64,000 nucleotides of DNA from Halobacterium jilantaiense (GTDB taxonomy: Archaea; Halobacteriota; Halobacteria; Halobacteriales; Halobacteriaceae): positions 2,267,393 through 2,331,392 of the forward strand of contig NZ_FOJA01000001.1 in the NCBI RefSeq assembly GCF_900110535.1. Direction: 5' to 3'. The notes beneath the pieces were generated by a model. It made no database searches, was not told where the DNA came from, and saw nothing but the letters and a program-made list of their open reading frames with translations. The translations under genes were made by a program, and so were the position numbers. Below are positions 27,272-35,942 of the stretch, in pieces. The first letter of the stretch is position 1; each line of letters begins with the position of its first letter.

Positions 27272-28615
27272 GTGCGCATCCTCATTGTCGGCGCCGGCGA
27301 GGTCGGGTCGAGTATCGCGGGCAGCCTCGCGGGCTCCCACGAAGTCGTCGTCGTGGACCGGGACGCCGACCGAGTCGAGTCTATCCAGTACAGCGAGGAC
27401 GTCCTCGGTGTCACCGGCGACGGGACCGACCTGGACGTGCTGCAGGAGGCCGAGGTGGCGGCGGCCGATGTCGTCATCTCGGTGACGAACAGCGAGGAGA
27501 CGAACCTCATCGTCTGTGCCACGGCGAAGACCCGGAGCGACGCGTTCACCATCGCGCGCGTCGAGCAGACGAACTACCTCGACACGTGGCAGGCCCACCA
27601 GGGAGCCTTCGGTGTGGACTTCCTCGTCTGCACGAACCTCCTGGCGGCCCAGACCATCGTCCGCATCGTGGGGCTGCCGTCGGCCCGCGACGTGAATCCG
27701 TTCGCGGACGGGCGCGTGGAGATGGCCGAGTTCGACGTGCCGGACGGGAGCCCGCTCGCGGGGCAGACCGTCGCGGAAGCCGACCGCTTCGACGAACTCA
27801 CGTTCGTCGCCGTGATTCCGGCCGACACGGACGACGCCCAGATTGCCGGCGGAGACACTGTCCTCGAGCCGGGGTCTCGCGTGGTCGTCGTGGGCCTGCC
27901 ACAGACCGTTCGGGAGTTCGCCCGGACGCTCTTCACCGACGGGGAACTCGACGAGGTCGAAGACGTGGTCGTCGTCGGCGGGTCGAAGACCGGTGAACTC
28001 ACCGCCCACCTGCTCGTAGAGCGCGGGCTGTCGCCGCGCGTCGTGGAGGTCGACGACGAGCGCGCCCGGGACCTCGCGGAGCGAGTGCCGAACGCGACTA
28101 TTCTCTCCCACGACGCCACCGACCCGGAGTTCCTGACGCGCGAACACGTCCAGGACGCGGACGTGGTGGTGGCGACGCTCGGCAGCGACGAGCGGTCGCT
28201 GCTGGCGGCGCTGCTCGCGAAGCGCGTGGGTGCGGACCGCGCCATCGCCGTCGTCGACCAGCCGCGGTACGTGGAGCTGTTCGAGGCGGTGGGCGTGGAC
28301 GTCGCTGTCAACCCCCGCGAGGTGACCGCGGAGGAAATCACCCGGTTCACGCGCGAGCGACGCGCGGAGAACGTCGCTATCGTCGGCTCCGGCGGCGCTG
28401 AAGTGCTGGAGGTCGAAATCACCGACGAGAGCGTGCTCGCGGGACGCACAATCGAGGCGGGCGTCGCCGACCTGCCGGCGGGCGTCGTGCTCGGAGCCAT
28501 CACGCGGGACGACGAACTCGTGACGCCGCGCGGAGACACAGTCGTGGAAGTCGGTGACCACGTCGTCGCGTTCGCGCAAGCGGACGCAGTCGACGAAGTC
28601 ACCTCGAAGCTATGA
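27272..28615 (+). CDS. trkA: Trk K+ uptake regulator TrkA (two RCK units)
   Basis: 447 residues from GTG 27272. Two tandem TrkA-N/TrkA-C units: first Rossmann motif LIVGAGEVGSSIAGSL with the acidic strand end VVVDRDADRV, second motif VVVVGGSKTGELTAHLL followed by VVEVDDERARDLAE. The C-terminal unit ends with GVVLGAITRDDELVTPRGDTVVEVGDHVVAFA. Such proteins gate the TrkH channel in response to nucleotides. The frame is open far upstream, but the family N-terminus begins exactly at this GTG. Its stop overlaps the trkH ATG (ATGA), so the two subunits are made together. K+ uptake fits the salt-in life style of a haloarchaeon. Confidence 0.92.
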   Translation: MRILIVGAGEVGSSIAGSLAGSHEVVVVDRDADRVESIQYSEDVLGVTGDGTDLDVLQEAEVAAADVVISVTNSEETNLIVCATAKTRSDAFTIARVEQTNYLDTWQAHQGAFGVDFLVCTNLLAAQTIVRIVGLPSARDVNPFADGRVEMAEFDVPDGSPLAGQTVAEADRFDELTFVAVIPADTDDAQIAGGDTVLEPGSRVVVVGLPQTVREFARTLFTDGELDEVEDVVVVGGSKTGELTAHLLVERGLSPRVVEVDDERARDLAERVPNATILSHDATDPEFLTREHVQDADVVVATLGSDERSLLAALLAKRVGADRAIAVVDQPRYVELFEAVGVDVAVNPREVTAEEITRFTRERRAENVAIVGSGGAEVLEVEITDESVLAGRTIEAGVADLPAGVVLGAITRDDELVTPRGDTVVEVGDHVVAFAQADAVDEVTSKL

Positions 28616-30174
28616 GGCTCAGAGTCGACTGGCGGGCGAGCGCGGCACTCGTCGGCACCGTTGTGAAGTGGCTCTCGGTGCCGCTGCTCGTGCCGCTGGC
28701 GGTGAGTCTCTACTACGGCGACGGCGGCGTGGCGGCGTTCGTCGTGACCATTCTGGTGGCGCTCGCGGTCGGTACCGCGATGGAGCGGGTCGGCGACATC
28801 CAGAATATCGGCAGCAGGGAGGGGTTCCTGATGGTTGCGGGCACGTGGCTCGCGGTGAGCATCGTCGGTGCCCTCCCGTACCTCGTGGCGGCCCACGGCA
28901 TCCCGGGCGTGGCGGCAGCGACGGCTCCCATGTCGAAGCTCGCGAATCCCGCGAACGCGCTGTTCGAGACGATGAGCGGCTTCACGACGACGGGGGCGAC
29001 CGTCCTCGGGGAGATATCGTTCGACAGGCACTCCCACGGCATCCTCATGTGGCGGCAGCTCACGCAGTGGCTCGGCGGCATGGGGATTGTCGTGCTCGCG
29101 GTCGCCATCCTCCCCGAACTCTCGGTCGGCGGCGCGCAACTGATGGACGCCGAAGCGCCCGGGCCGGGCATCCAGAAGCTCACGCCCCGCATCGCGGAGA
29201 CGGCGCGCGCGCTCTGGCTGGCGTACGCCGGCATCACGGCCGTCGAAGTGCTCCTGCTGTTTGGCCTCAATCAGGCCGGCTTCGCGGACAACATGGGGCT
29301 GTACAACGCCGTCGCCCACGGCTTCACGACGATGGCGACGGGCGGCTTCAGCCCGGAGGCGAAGTCTATCGAGGCGTTCACCGGTATCGTCCAGTGGGTC
29401 ATCGTGCCGTTCATGTTCGCGGCGGGGACGAACTTCGCGCTCATCTGGCAGGCGCTGACCGGCGATCTGGACGAACTGTTCGGGGACGCCGAGTTCCGGT
29501 TCTACGCCGGCGTCTCGGGCGTCTTCACGGCTGTCATCGCCGGCCTGCTGTTCGCCGGCCCGACCCTCGACGTCGCGGTCGGCCCGGTCGCGGGCGAGGC
29601 GGAGGTGTCGCTGCGACACGCCGCCTTCCAGGCTGTCTCCATCGTCACCACCACGGGGTACGCGAGCATGGACTTCGCCCAGTGGGGCGAGCCCGCGAAG
29701 TACGTCCTCTTCCTCGCCATCTTCGTCGGCGGGAGCGCGGGCAGCACCGGCGGCGCGGTGAAGATGGTGCGCTGGCTGGTCATCATCAAGAGCCTCAAAC
29801 GCGAGCTGTTCACGACCATCCACCCGGAGGCCGTCGAGCCGGTCCGGCTGGGCGGCCGAGCACTCGACGAGTCCGGCGTCCGCGGCATCTACGCGTTCAC
29901 CGCCGTCTACTTCGCGCTGTTCGCGTTCGGGACGGTGTTCGTCGCCATCGACGCGTCGCGCATCGACGAGACGCTGTCGGCCATCGAGGTGATGAGCGCC
30001 GTCGCCGCCACCCTCGGGAACGTCGGGCCGGGGTTCGGCATGGTCGGCCCAATGGGGAGCTACGAGCCGCTGACGAACGCCACAAAGCTCCTGATGGTCG
30101 GTCTGATGTGGGTGGGTCGACTAGAAGTCATCCCCGTGCTCGTCCTGTTCACGAAGTCCTACTGGCAGGACTGA
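28612..30174 (+). CDS. trkH: Trk-type K+ transporter, channel subunit TrkH
   Basis: 520 residues with ten or more membrane segments in four pore repeats. Selectivity-filter-like loops are visible: ETMSGFTTTGATV, GFTTMATGGFSP, VSIVTTTGYASMDFAQWG and AATLGNVGPGFGMVGP. The C-terminus VGRLEVIPVLVLFTKSYW is the family ending. It forms the K+ pathway and pairs with TrkA encoded directly upstream with an ATGA overlap. A second, divergent trkH lies at 35943-37637. Confidence 0.92.
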   Translation: MRLRVDWRASAALVGTVVKWLSVPLLVPLAVSLYYGDGGVAAFVVTILVALAVGTAMERVGDIQNIGSREGFLMVAGTWLAVSIVGALPYLVAAHGIPGVAAATAPMSKLANPANALFETMSGFTTTGATVLGEISFDRHSHGILMWRQLTQWLGGMGIVVLAVAILPELSVGGAQLMDAEAPGPGIQKLTPRIAETARALWLAYAGITAVEVLLLFGLNQAGFADNMGLYNAVAHGFTTMATGGFSPEAKSIEAFTGIVQWVIVPFMFAAGTNFALIWQALTGDLDELFGDAEFRFYAGVSGVFTAVIAGLLFAGPTLDVAVGPVAGEAEVSLRHAAFQAVSIVTTTGYASMDFAQWGEPAKYVLFLAIFVGGSAGSTGGAVKMVRWLVIIKSLKRELFTTIHPEAVEPVRLGGRALDESGVRGIYAFTAVYFALFAFGTVFVAIDASRIDETLSAIEVMSAVAATLGNVGPGFGMVGPMGSYEPLTNATKLLMVGLMWVGRLEVIPVLVLFTKSYWQD

Positions 30175-30370
30175 CAGGACGAATCTGGGAGTGCAGCCGG
30201 CCGCTGGGGGTGTGGCGCTGACGGGACCCCGTACCGTCGGCTAACGCTGGACAGAAGCTCTACGCTCTCGAGTGGAAGAGACACCAGCCGGTACCCCGGT
30301 ATCCCGCAGTTCGGCGACCACCACGGGTACGGTCCGGGTAACAAACCGCGGCGAGCGCCGGCGTAGTGGC

Positions 30371-30586
30371 ATGACCTCCGAAGAGACGACGCGGAGTCGA
30401 GCGAAGGGGGCGAGCGAGCGCGTCTACGCGGTCGCACTCCGCGCGCTGGCCGCCGTCGTCGTCCTCCTCTCGTTCGCCGGGCTCGCGTACCTCGTCTACG
30501 AGGGGCGAATCGACGGCGGCGCGCTCCTGCTGTACGCCGGCGTCATCCTCGGGTACGTGTTGAACATGGCGTGGCGGCAGCGGTAG
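30371..30586 (+). CDS. Small membrane protein, unknown
   Basis: 71 residues. A charged N-terminus of about 20 residues (TSEETTRSRAKGASERVY) is followed by two hydrophobic segments (ALRALAAVVVLLSFAGLAYLVYE and GALLLYAGVILGYVLNMAW) and a short basic tail, a helical hairpin. GTAACAAACC about 25-34 bases upstream may be its promoter. It is a lone gene facing the convergent gene at 30593. No function can be given. Confidence 0.65.
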   Translation: MTSEETTRSRAKGASERVYAVALRALAAVVVLLSFAGLAYLVYEGRIDGGALLLYAGVILGYVLNMAWRQR

Positions 30587-30592
30587 CCGGCG

Positions 30593-31003
30593 TCAGACCT
30601 CGACCGCCCACAGCCGGAAGTCCTCGGGGAGTCCGTAGACCTCTCGGAAGACGGCGTCGACGAACTGGGCGACGCGCTCGTCGTCGGCCTGCGCGTCGAC
30701 GCGGACGTTCGTCGACGGCGTCTCCTCCGCTGTCTCGGGGTCGACGGTCGTCCGCTCGGACACCGTGAACGCGCCGTACCGGCCGAGGAGGTCGCTCAGC
30801 GCGTCCAGCTCGGGCTGGGTGCAGTCGAGGTTCAGGGTGCCGTCGGCGAACTGCACCCACGGCGGCAGGAACTCTGGGTCGTCACTCGGGTCGTCGGCGG
30901 CCTCGACGGTGCAGAACTGGCTGTCGCGCTCGCGGTGGGCGGCGACCGTGTCGGCGACGAGGTCGATGCGGTCGGCCTCGCTGTCGGCGTCGAATCGCGT
31001 CAT
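30593..31003 (-). CDS. Conserved-looking haloarchaeal hypothetical protein
   Basis: 136 residues, soluble and acidic. The sequence shows alpha/beta alternation (IDLVADTVAAHRER, FADGTLNLDCTQPELDALSDLLGRYGAFTVSE, DERVAQFVDAVFREVYGLPEDFRLWAVEV), which looks like a small folded domain rather than a random frame. No catalytic motif was recognised. It is divergent from adk and convergent with the small membrane protein gene. Confidence 0.65.
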   Translation of the reverse strand: MTRFDADSEADRIDLVADTVAAHRERDSQFCTVEAADDPSDDPEFLPPWVQFADGTLNLDCTQPELDALSDLLGRYGAFTVSERTTVDPETAEETPSTNVRVDAQADDERVAQFVDAVFREVYGLPEDFRLWAVEV

Positions 31004-31087
31004 ACCGGGAGTTGGCGGCCCACACTCATATCAGGCCGGGTGTCCGCGTCGCGGTACTGCGACGATTCAGCCGGGAACGACACGCCC

Positions 31088-31092
31088 TTAAT
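31088..31092 (+). promoter_or_regulatory. TATA-like box for adk
   Basis: TTAAT within CCCTTAATCGG lies 22-26 bases before the adk ATG (31114). It suggests that adk and the genes after it have their own promoter rather than being read through from the secY operon. Confidence 0.5.
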
Positions 31093-31113
31093 CGGGGCGG
31101 CTGAAGGTGGCGT

Positions 31114-31764
31114 ATGAGCAACCCGAACCTACTCCTGCTGGGCGCACCGGGCGCTGGGAAAGGCACGCAGAGCCGACGACTCGTCGACGAGTTCGGCGTC
31201 GAGCACGTCACCACTGGCGACGCGCTCCGCGCGAACAAGCAGATGGACATCAGCCACCTCGACGTGGAGTACGAGACGCCGGGCGAGTACATGGACGCCG
31301 GCGAACTCGTGCCCGACGAAGTCGTCAACGAGATCGTCAAGAGCGCACTGGCGGACGCCGACGGCTACGTCCTCGACGGCTACCCCCGCAACGAGAGCCA
31401 GACGGAGTACCTCGACTCCATCACGGACCTCGACGCCGTGCTCTATCTGGACGTCGACGAGGAGGAGCTGGTGGGTCGGCTGACCGGCCGCCGGGTCTGC
31501 GAGGACTGCGGTGCGACCTTCCACGTGGACTTCGACCAGCCCGAGGAGGCCGGCGTCTGCGACGAGTGCGGCGGCGACCTCTACCAGCGCGAGGACGACA
31601 CGGAAGAGACAGCGCGAGAGCGCATCCAGGTGTACGAGGACAACACCGCGCCCGTCGTGGAGTACTTCCGGGAGGCGGGCGTGCTGGTCGAAATCGACGG
31701 CGAGCAGACGCCCGACGAGGTCTGGACTGACGTCCGGGACGCGGTCGCAGAGCGCGACGACTGA
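31114..31764 (+). CDS. adk: Adenylate kinase (zinc-lid type)
   Basis: 216 residues, the long bacterial/archaeal adenylate kinase that interconverts AMP, ADP and ATP. P-loop GAPGAGKGT at residues 10-18, AMP-binding TGDALRAN, and [10 protein letters not shown]. The LID carries four Cys (129, 132, 149, 152) in CEDCG...CDECG, a zinc knuckle not present in all family members. In many archaea adk directly follows secY; here about 9 kb separates them. Followed by a small BsuPI-domain gene. Confidence 0.96.
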   Translation: MSNPNLLLLGAPGAGKGTQSRRLVDEFGVEHVTTGDALRANKQMDISHLDVEYETPGEYMDAGELVPDEVVNEIVKSALADADGYVLDGYPRNESQTEYLDSITDLDAVLYLDVDEEELVGRLTGRRVCEDCGATFHVDFDQPEEAGVCDECGGDLYQREDDTEETARERIQVYEDNTAPVVEYFREAGVLVEIDGEQTPDEVWTDVRDAVAERDD

Positions 31765-31806
31765 CGGCCCCACAGGACTATACGCCACGGCGACGATTCG
31801 ACGGCC

Positions 31807-32157
31807 GTGCTGGACGCCAGCGTGACTGCCAGTGTCGTGGACGGCGACCTCGAACTCGCGTTCACCGTCCGGAATACGGGCGACGAGCCGGTCGAGTGTT
31901 CGTTTCGGGACGGCCAGCGCGTCGACGCCGTCGCCGAACGGGACGACGACAGCGAGCGTGACGCCGACGAAGTGTGGCGGTACGGCGACGGCCGACTGTT
32001 CTCGATGGCGCTCGGGACGGAGACGATTCCGACCGGGGGCGAGGCGACGTTCGACGCGACGTGGCACGACCCCGACCCCGGCGAGTACCGGGTCAGGGTG
32101 TGGCTCGCCGCGACCGACGCCGACGCCAGCGCCGAGACGCGAGTATCGGTCGCGTGA
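31807..32157 (+). CDS. BsuPI-domain protein (putative proteinase inhibitor)
   Basis: 116 residues from GTG 31807. It is a single immunoglobulin-like beta sandwich: ASVTASVVDGDLELAFTVRNTGDEPVECSFRDGQRVD, then a middle strand region and the end TFDATWHDPDPGEYRVRVWLAATDADASAETRVSV. These match the BsuPI intracellular proteinase-inhibitor domain. No signal peptide, so the protein acts in the cytoplasm. The inhibitor activity is known for the Bacillus protein only; here it is inference. Between adk and the DUF106 gene, same direction. Confidence 0.75.
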   Translation: MLDASVTASVVDGDLELAFTVRNTGDEPVECSFRDGQRVDAVAERDDDSERDADEVWRYGDGRLFSMALGTETIPTGGEATFDATWHDPDPGEYRVRVWLAATDADASAETRVSVA

Positions 32158-32245
32158 CCCTCCCGCGCGACCGACGGTCGCGAGCGCCGACTCCGGTCAG
32201 GGTTCCGTAAGCGATTCAAGCGGTCGTCGCTAAGACCCGGACGAG

Positions 32246-33118
32246 ATGGCACGAACCGCGGAGAAAGTACGGTCGCTGGTCCGCGAGGACCCCGAGATGG
32301 CGACCATCCTCGAGGACCTCCTCGACCACGACGGCGAGCTCCAGTGGCAGGACGTCAGCGGCGACGTTTCCAGCGGCCAGTGGGGTCGCCTCCTGGAGAA
32401 GGACATCCTCGTGGAGGGCGACGAGGGGTTCCGGTTCGCCGACCCCGAGGGCGTCGAGGACGGACTCGCACCCGACGACGGCGGCGACGACGACTCCCCC
32501 GAGAACACGTCGTGGTCGACGTACGACAAGCTCGCGGGCGTCGGCGCTGTCGGCGCGATGATCGGGTACAGCTACTCGCCAATCCGGAACGGCATCGGCA
32601 ACTCGATCGACATGCTGCTCGGCCCGCTCGACGCGATGCTGCCGTTCTACGTCGTGATTCTCGTTCTGGCGGTGCTCACGGGCCTGTACTCCACGCTCCT
32701 GCAGGCGAATCTGACGGACATGGACAAGATGTCGGAGTACCAGGAGCGCGCCCAGGCGCTTCAGGACAAGATGTCCGCCGCGAAGGAGCGCGGCGACGAG
32801 GCCGAGGTCGAACGCCTCCGCGAGGAGCAGATGGAAGCGTTCGGCGACCAGGCGGGCATGCTCAAGGAGCAGTTCCGGCCGATGGTGTGGATCATGCTGC
32901 TCACCATCCCGGTGTTCCTCTGGATGTACTGGAAGCTCGGCACCGGCCGCGTCCCCACCGAGGAGCTCAACATGACGCTCCCGCTCATGGGTAACGTCGA
33001 CCTCCAGAACGGCCAGGTCCTCGTGTTCCCGGCCTGGATTGTCTGGTACATGGTCTGCTCGTTCAGCTTCTCGAACGTCATCCGGAAGGCGCTGAACATC
33101 CAGACGTCGCCGACGTAA
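32246..33118 (+). CDS. DUF106 membrane protein (archaeal YidC/EMC3-like insertase)
   Basis: 290 residues. An N-terminal winged-helix-like acidic region ([33 protein letters not shown]...[15 protein letters not shown]) precedes the DUF106 body: a first membrane segment ([20 protein letters not shown]), a coiled-coil cytoplasmic loop ([40 protein letters not shown]), then [25 protein letters not shown] and a C-terminal segment. DUF106 is the archaeal branch of the Oxa1/YidC/EMC3 family that inserts membrane proteins. Its place near secY, adk and cmk is the usual archaeal one. Confidence 0.88.
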   Translation: MARTAEKVRSLVREDPEMATILEDLLDHDGELQWQDVSGDVSSGQWGRLLEKDILVEGDEGFRFADPEGVEDGLAPDDGGDDDSPENTSWSTYDKLAGVGAVGAMIGYSYSPIRNGIGNSIDMLLGPLDAMLPFYVVILVLAVLTGLYSTLLQANLTDMDKMSEYQERAQALQDKMSAAKERGDEAEVERLREEQMEAFGDQAGMLKEQFRPMVWIMLLTIPVFLWMYWKLGTGRVPTEELNMTLPLMGNVDLQNGQVLVFPAWIVWYMVCSFSFSNVIRKALNIQTSPT

Positions 33119-33228
33119 CGCGGTTCCTGTACGAGCCGCGACCGACGGCGGTCCTCGCCCCAAGACGTTCACTGTCGCCGCGACGCGCGGTTCAAAACCT
33201 CTTTGTCCCGGCCGCTCCCAGCACGGAT

Positions 33229-33807
33229 ATGTTAGTCACCATCTCCGGGCCACCGGGGAGCGGGAAGAGCACGGTCGCGTCGACACTCGCCGACCACCTC
33301 GGGTACGAACACATCTCGGGTGGCGACATCTTCCGCGGGCTCGCCGAGGAGCGCGGCATGAGCCTCGAAGAGTTCAACGAGCTCGCCGAGGACGACCCCC
33401 AGATCGACAAGGACCTCGACCGACAGCTCCGGGAGACCGCACGCAATCAGGACGACGTCGTTCTGGAGTCCCGGCTCGCGGGGTGGATGGCGGGCGAGTA
33501 CGCCGACATCAAAATCTGGCTGGACGCGCCGATGGGCGTGCGGGCGCGCCGCATCGCCGAGCGCGAGGACAAGACGCCGGCGGCGGCGCGCGCGGAGACC
33601 GAGAAGCGCGAGAACTCCGAGACGCAGCGATACGAGGAGTACTACGCCATCGACTTCGACGACATCACTATCTACGACCTCTCGGTGAACACTGCGCGCT
33701 GGGGGCCGGACGCTGTCACGGACATCGTTCTGGACGCCGTCGACGCCTATCAGGCCGAGCGCGACGAGGGCCCGACGCCCATCGAGAACGTCCAGTACCA
33801 GTTCTGA
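33229..33807 (+). CDS. cmk: Cytidylate kinase (archaeal type)
   Basis: 192 residues. The P-loop GPPGSGKS (7-14) follows LVTI, and the nucleoside part includes [75 protein letters not shown] and the LID-like [12 protein letters not shown] region complete the short archaeal Cmk. It phosphorylates CMP and dCMP. The last base of its stop is one base before the truB ATG, so they form an operon. Confidence 0.93.
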   Translation: MLVTISGPPGSGKSTVASTLADHLGYEHISGGDIFRGLAEERGMSLEEFNELAEDDPQIDKDLDRQLRETARNQDDVVLESRLAGWMAGEYADIKIWLDAPMGVRARRIAEREDKTPAAARAETEKRENSETQRYEEYYAIDFDDITIYDLSVNTARWGPDAVTDIVLDAVDAYQAERDEGPTPIENVQYQF

Positions 33808-33808
33808 G

Positions 33809-34699
33809 ATGATTCGAGCCCCGCCCGAGGACCGCGACCCCGACGCCGTCCTAGAGTTCGGCGTCGTGAACCTCGACAAGCCGCCGGGACCCTCTGCCCA
33901 TCAGGTGTCCGCGTGGATTCGGGACATGGTCGGCGTCGAGAAGGCCGCCCACGCCGGCACCCTCGACCCGAAAGTCACGGGCTGTCTCCCAGTGCTCACC
34001 GGGGCTGCCACCAGACTCGCGCCCGCGCTGCTGGAAGGTCCGAAGGAGTACGTCGCCGTCCTCGAACTCCACGACGACCCGCCCCGGAACTTCGAGGCGG
34101 TCGTCGCCGACTTCGAGGGCGATGTCTACCAGAAACCGCCGAAGAAGTCCGCGGTCGCCCGCCGACTGCGCAGCCGCGAAGTGTACGCCCTCGACGTCCT
34201 CGACCTCGACGGTCGCCAAGCTCTGCTCCGCATCGAGTGCGAGTCCGGGACGTACGTCCGGAAGCTCTGTCACGACATCGGGCGCGCGCTCGGGACGAAC
34301 GCCCACATGGGTCACCTCCGTCGCACCGCCACCACGCCGTTCGACGACACCGGCCTCGTCACGCTCCACGGCCTCTCGGACGCGCTCGCGTGGCTGCGCG
34401 ACGAGGACGACACCGAACCACCGGGCACCGCGGAAGACGCGCTCCGCGCGGCCGTCCAGCCCGCCGAATGCGCGCTCACGCACCTGCCGAGTGTCACCAT
34501 CGCCGACTCCGCCGCCCGCGAGGTCGCGAACGGCGCGCCGGTGTACGCACCCGGCGTCCTCGCGGCCGACGACGCCGACCGCGGCGCGCTCGTCGCCTGC
34601 CACACCGAAGCCGGGTCCGCGGTCTGCCTCGGCCGCCTCGCCGGCGACCCCGACGCGGACTCGGGCACGGTCGTCGACCTGGAGCGCGTCCTCGTCTGA
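33809..34699 (+). CDS. truB: tRNA/rRNA pseudouridine synthase (Cbf5/TruB)
   Basis: 296 residues. The catalytic motif AHAGTLDPKVTGCLPV has the nucleophile Asp at residue 53, and GTYVRKLCHDIGRALGTNAHMGHLRRTATTPF is the second family signature. The C-terminal 70 residues (VTIADSAAREVANGAPVYAPGVL...GSAVCLGRLAG) form a PUA domain. The archaeal protein, Cbf5, works alone on tRNA U55 and with Nop10, Gar1 and L7Ae in H/ACA RNPs. Directly after cmk in an operon, as in other archaea; tRNA-Pro follows. Confidence 0.93.
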   Translation: MIRAPPEDRDPDAVLEFGVVNLDKPPGPSAHQVSAWIRDMVGVEKAAHAGTLDPKVTGCLPVLTGAATRLAPALLEGPKEYVAVLELHDDPPRNFEAVVADFEGDVYQKPPKKSAVARRLRSREVYALDVLDLDGRQALLRIECESGTYVRKLCHDIGRALGTNAHMGHLRRTATTPFDDTGLVTLHGLSDALAWLRDEDDTEPPGTAEDALRAAVQPAECALTHLPSVTIADSAAREVANGAPVYAPGVLAADDADRGALVACHTEAGSAVCLGRLAGDPDADSGTVVDLERVLV

Positions 34700-34726
34700 C
34701 GACGCTCGCCGCGCCGAAGCGAAGGC

Positions 34727-34732
34727 CTTAAT
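34727..34732 (+). promoter_or_regulatory. TATA-like box for tRNA-Pro
   Basis: CTTAAT lies 27-32 bases before the first base of tRNA-Pro at 34759, in the 59-base gap after truB. The spacing fits its use as the tRNA promoter. Confidence 0.6.
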
Positions 34733-34758
34733 GCCGGACCGCGCGTCGTTCCGAGTGC

Positions 34759-34829
34759 GGGACCGTGGGGTAGCGGTATCCTCGGCGCATGGGGTGCGTC
34801 GGACTCGAGTTCGAATCTCGACGGTCCCA
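34759..34829 (+). tRNA. tRNA-Pro (anticodon GGG)
   Basis: A 71-base cloverleaf. Acceptor GGGACCG (34759-34765) pairs with CGGTCCC (34822-34828); discriminator A at 34829. The anticodon stem GGCGC/GCGTC encloses loop ATGGGGT with GGG at the anticodon position, and the T-arm is TCGAG-TTCGAAT-CTCGA. No intron and no encoded CCA. Gene-poor sequence follows, then a lone archaellin. Confidence 0.93.
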
Positions 34830-35083
34830 CTCAATTCCGTACTGCTCCCACACAAGTAGCAGCAGCGACGCTGGCGAGGCAGGCGAGCCGGAGTTGGGAC
34901 ACACGCGGCTGTTGTATGGTGGATGGTGGTTGGCGTGACGGCCTCCAGCGAGTACTACGCGGGCCGCGAGGCGGATACAAACACGACAGACGCGAAGGAC
35001 CGCTGGAAGCGTTATCTGTCGTGATATCTCTGTCACCTCTCTGCCCACCCCAGTTTTCACTCCCGATAACCACGAGAGAGGAC

Positions 35084-35090
35084 TTATACG
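35084..35090 (+). promoter_or_regulatory. TATA-like box for the archaellin gene
   Basis: CTTATAC lies about 32-38 bases before the archaellin ATG (35122), which gives a short leader containing GGTGGTG. The gap between tRNA-Pro and this gene (34830-35121) has no other recognisable feature. Confidence 0.5.
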
Positions 35091-35121
35091 CGAGCGATTT
35101 CTCCCTTGGTGGTGTAGCTAG

Positions 35122-35712
35122 ATGTTCGAGTTTATCAACGACGAGGACGAGCGCGGTCAGGTCGGGATCGGCACACTCATCGTGTTCATCGCGATGGTGC
35201 TGGTCGCGGCGATCGCCGCCGGCGTCCTCATCAACACGGCCGGCTTCCTCCAGTCCAAAGGCGCAGCCACGGGCGAGGAAGCCAGCGCACAGGTCTCTAA
35301 CCGTATCGACGTCGTCTCCGCATACGGCAACGTAACCGGCGAACAGGTGGACTACGTGAATCTGACAGTGCGTCAGGCCGCCGGTGCTGACAACATCAAT
35401 CTCAGCAAGTCCACTATCCAGTGGATCGGCCCAGACAAGGCGACCACGCTGACGCACGACACGCTGGCAAATGCGACGGGTGGAAATAGTAAAGACAACT
35501 TCAACACCACCTCCGTCAAAGGCGACACCGACGTAGTGCTGGTGCAGCAGTCCGACCGTATTCAGGTCACCATGCATTCGGACACGCTCACCGGGAATCT
35601 CTCGGCGGGTGACGAGGTCCAGCTCACGCTGACCACCCAGTACGGCTCGAAAACCTCCTACTGGGCGAACGTCCCCGAGTCTCTGAAGGACAAGAACGCC
35701 GTCAAGCTGTAA
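35122..35712 (+). CDS. Archaellin (archaeal flagellin)
   Basis: 196 residues. The N-terminus [21 protein letters not shown] is a class III signal peptide cut after Gly 12 by the preflagellin peptidase, followed by the polymerising hydrophobic helix ([30 protein letters not shown]). It is nearly the same as Halobacterium archaellin N-termini. The variable part carries six N-glycosylation sequons (NVT, NLT, NLS, NAT, NTT, NLS). Archaellins build the rotating archaellum. No other arl/fla gene is nearby; the gene stands alone between tRNA-Pro and trkH. Codon choice has more A/T at third positions (for example AAT, AGT, AAA) than the ribosomal genes, perhaps a sign of exchange or diversification. 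Confidence 0.92.
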   Translation: MFEFINDEDERGQVGIGTLIVFIAMVLVAAIAAGVLINTAGFLQSKGAATGEEASAQVSNRIDVVSAYGNVTGEQVDYVNLTVRQAAGADNINLSKSTIQWIGPDKATTLTHDTLANATGGNSKDNFNTTSVKGDTDVVLVQQSDRIQVTMHSDTLTGNLSAGDEVQLTLTTQYGSKTSYWANVPESLKDKNAVKL

Positions 35713-35942
35713 GGCGCGGAGTCGCCTCGCTGCGTACCGCTCAGCGAGACCAACTCCACCTGGTCCACTTCCGTTTTCACCGCCCGTCGCACAAGTTTCG
35801 AATAGCCGCGGCTGCACGCGCATCGCGGCTCTACCGACGCGGTGGTCGGCAGAGCGACCCACCGCATCCACCTCGTACTTGGGGCCGAAGCAGCTCCGGA
35901 AGGAAGTGAGCCAGCGCGGCCGTGGAGCCGAGTGCCGGCGTA

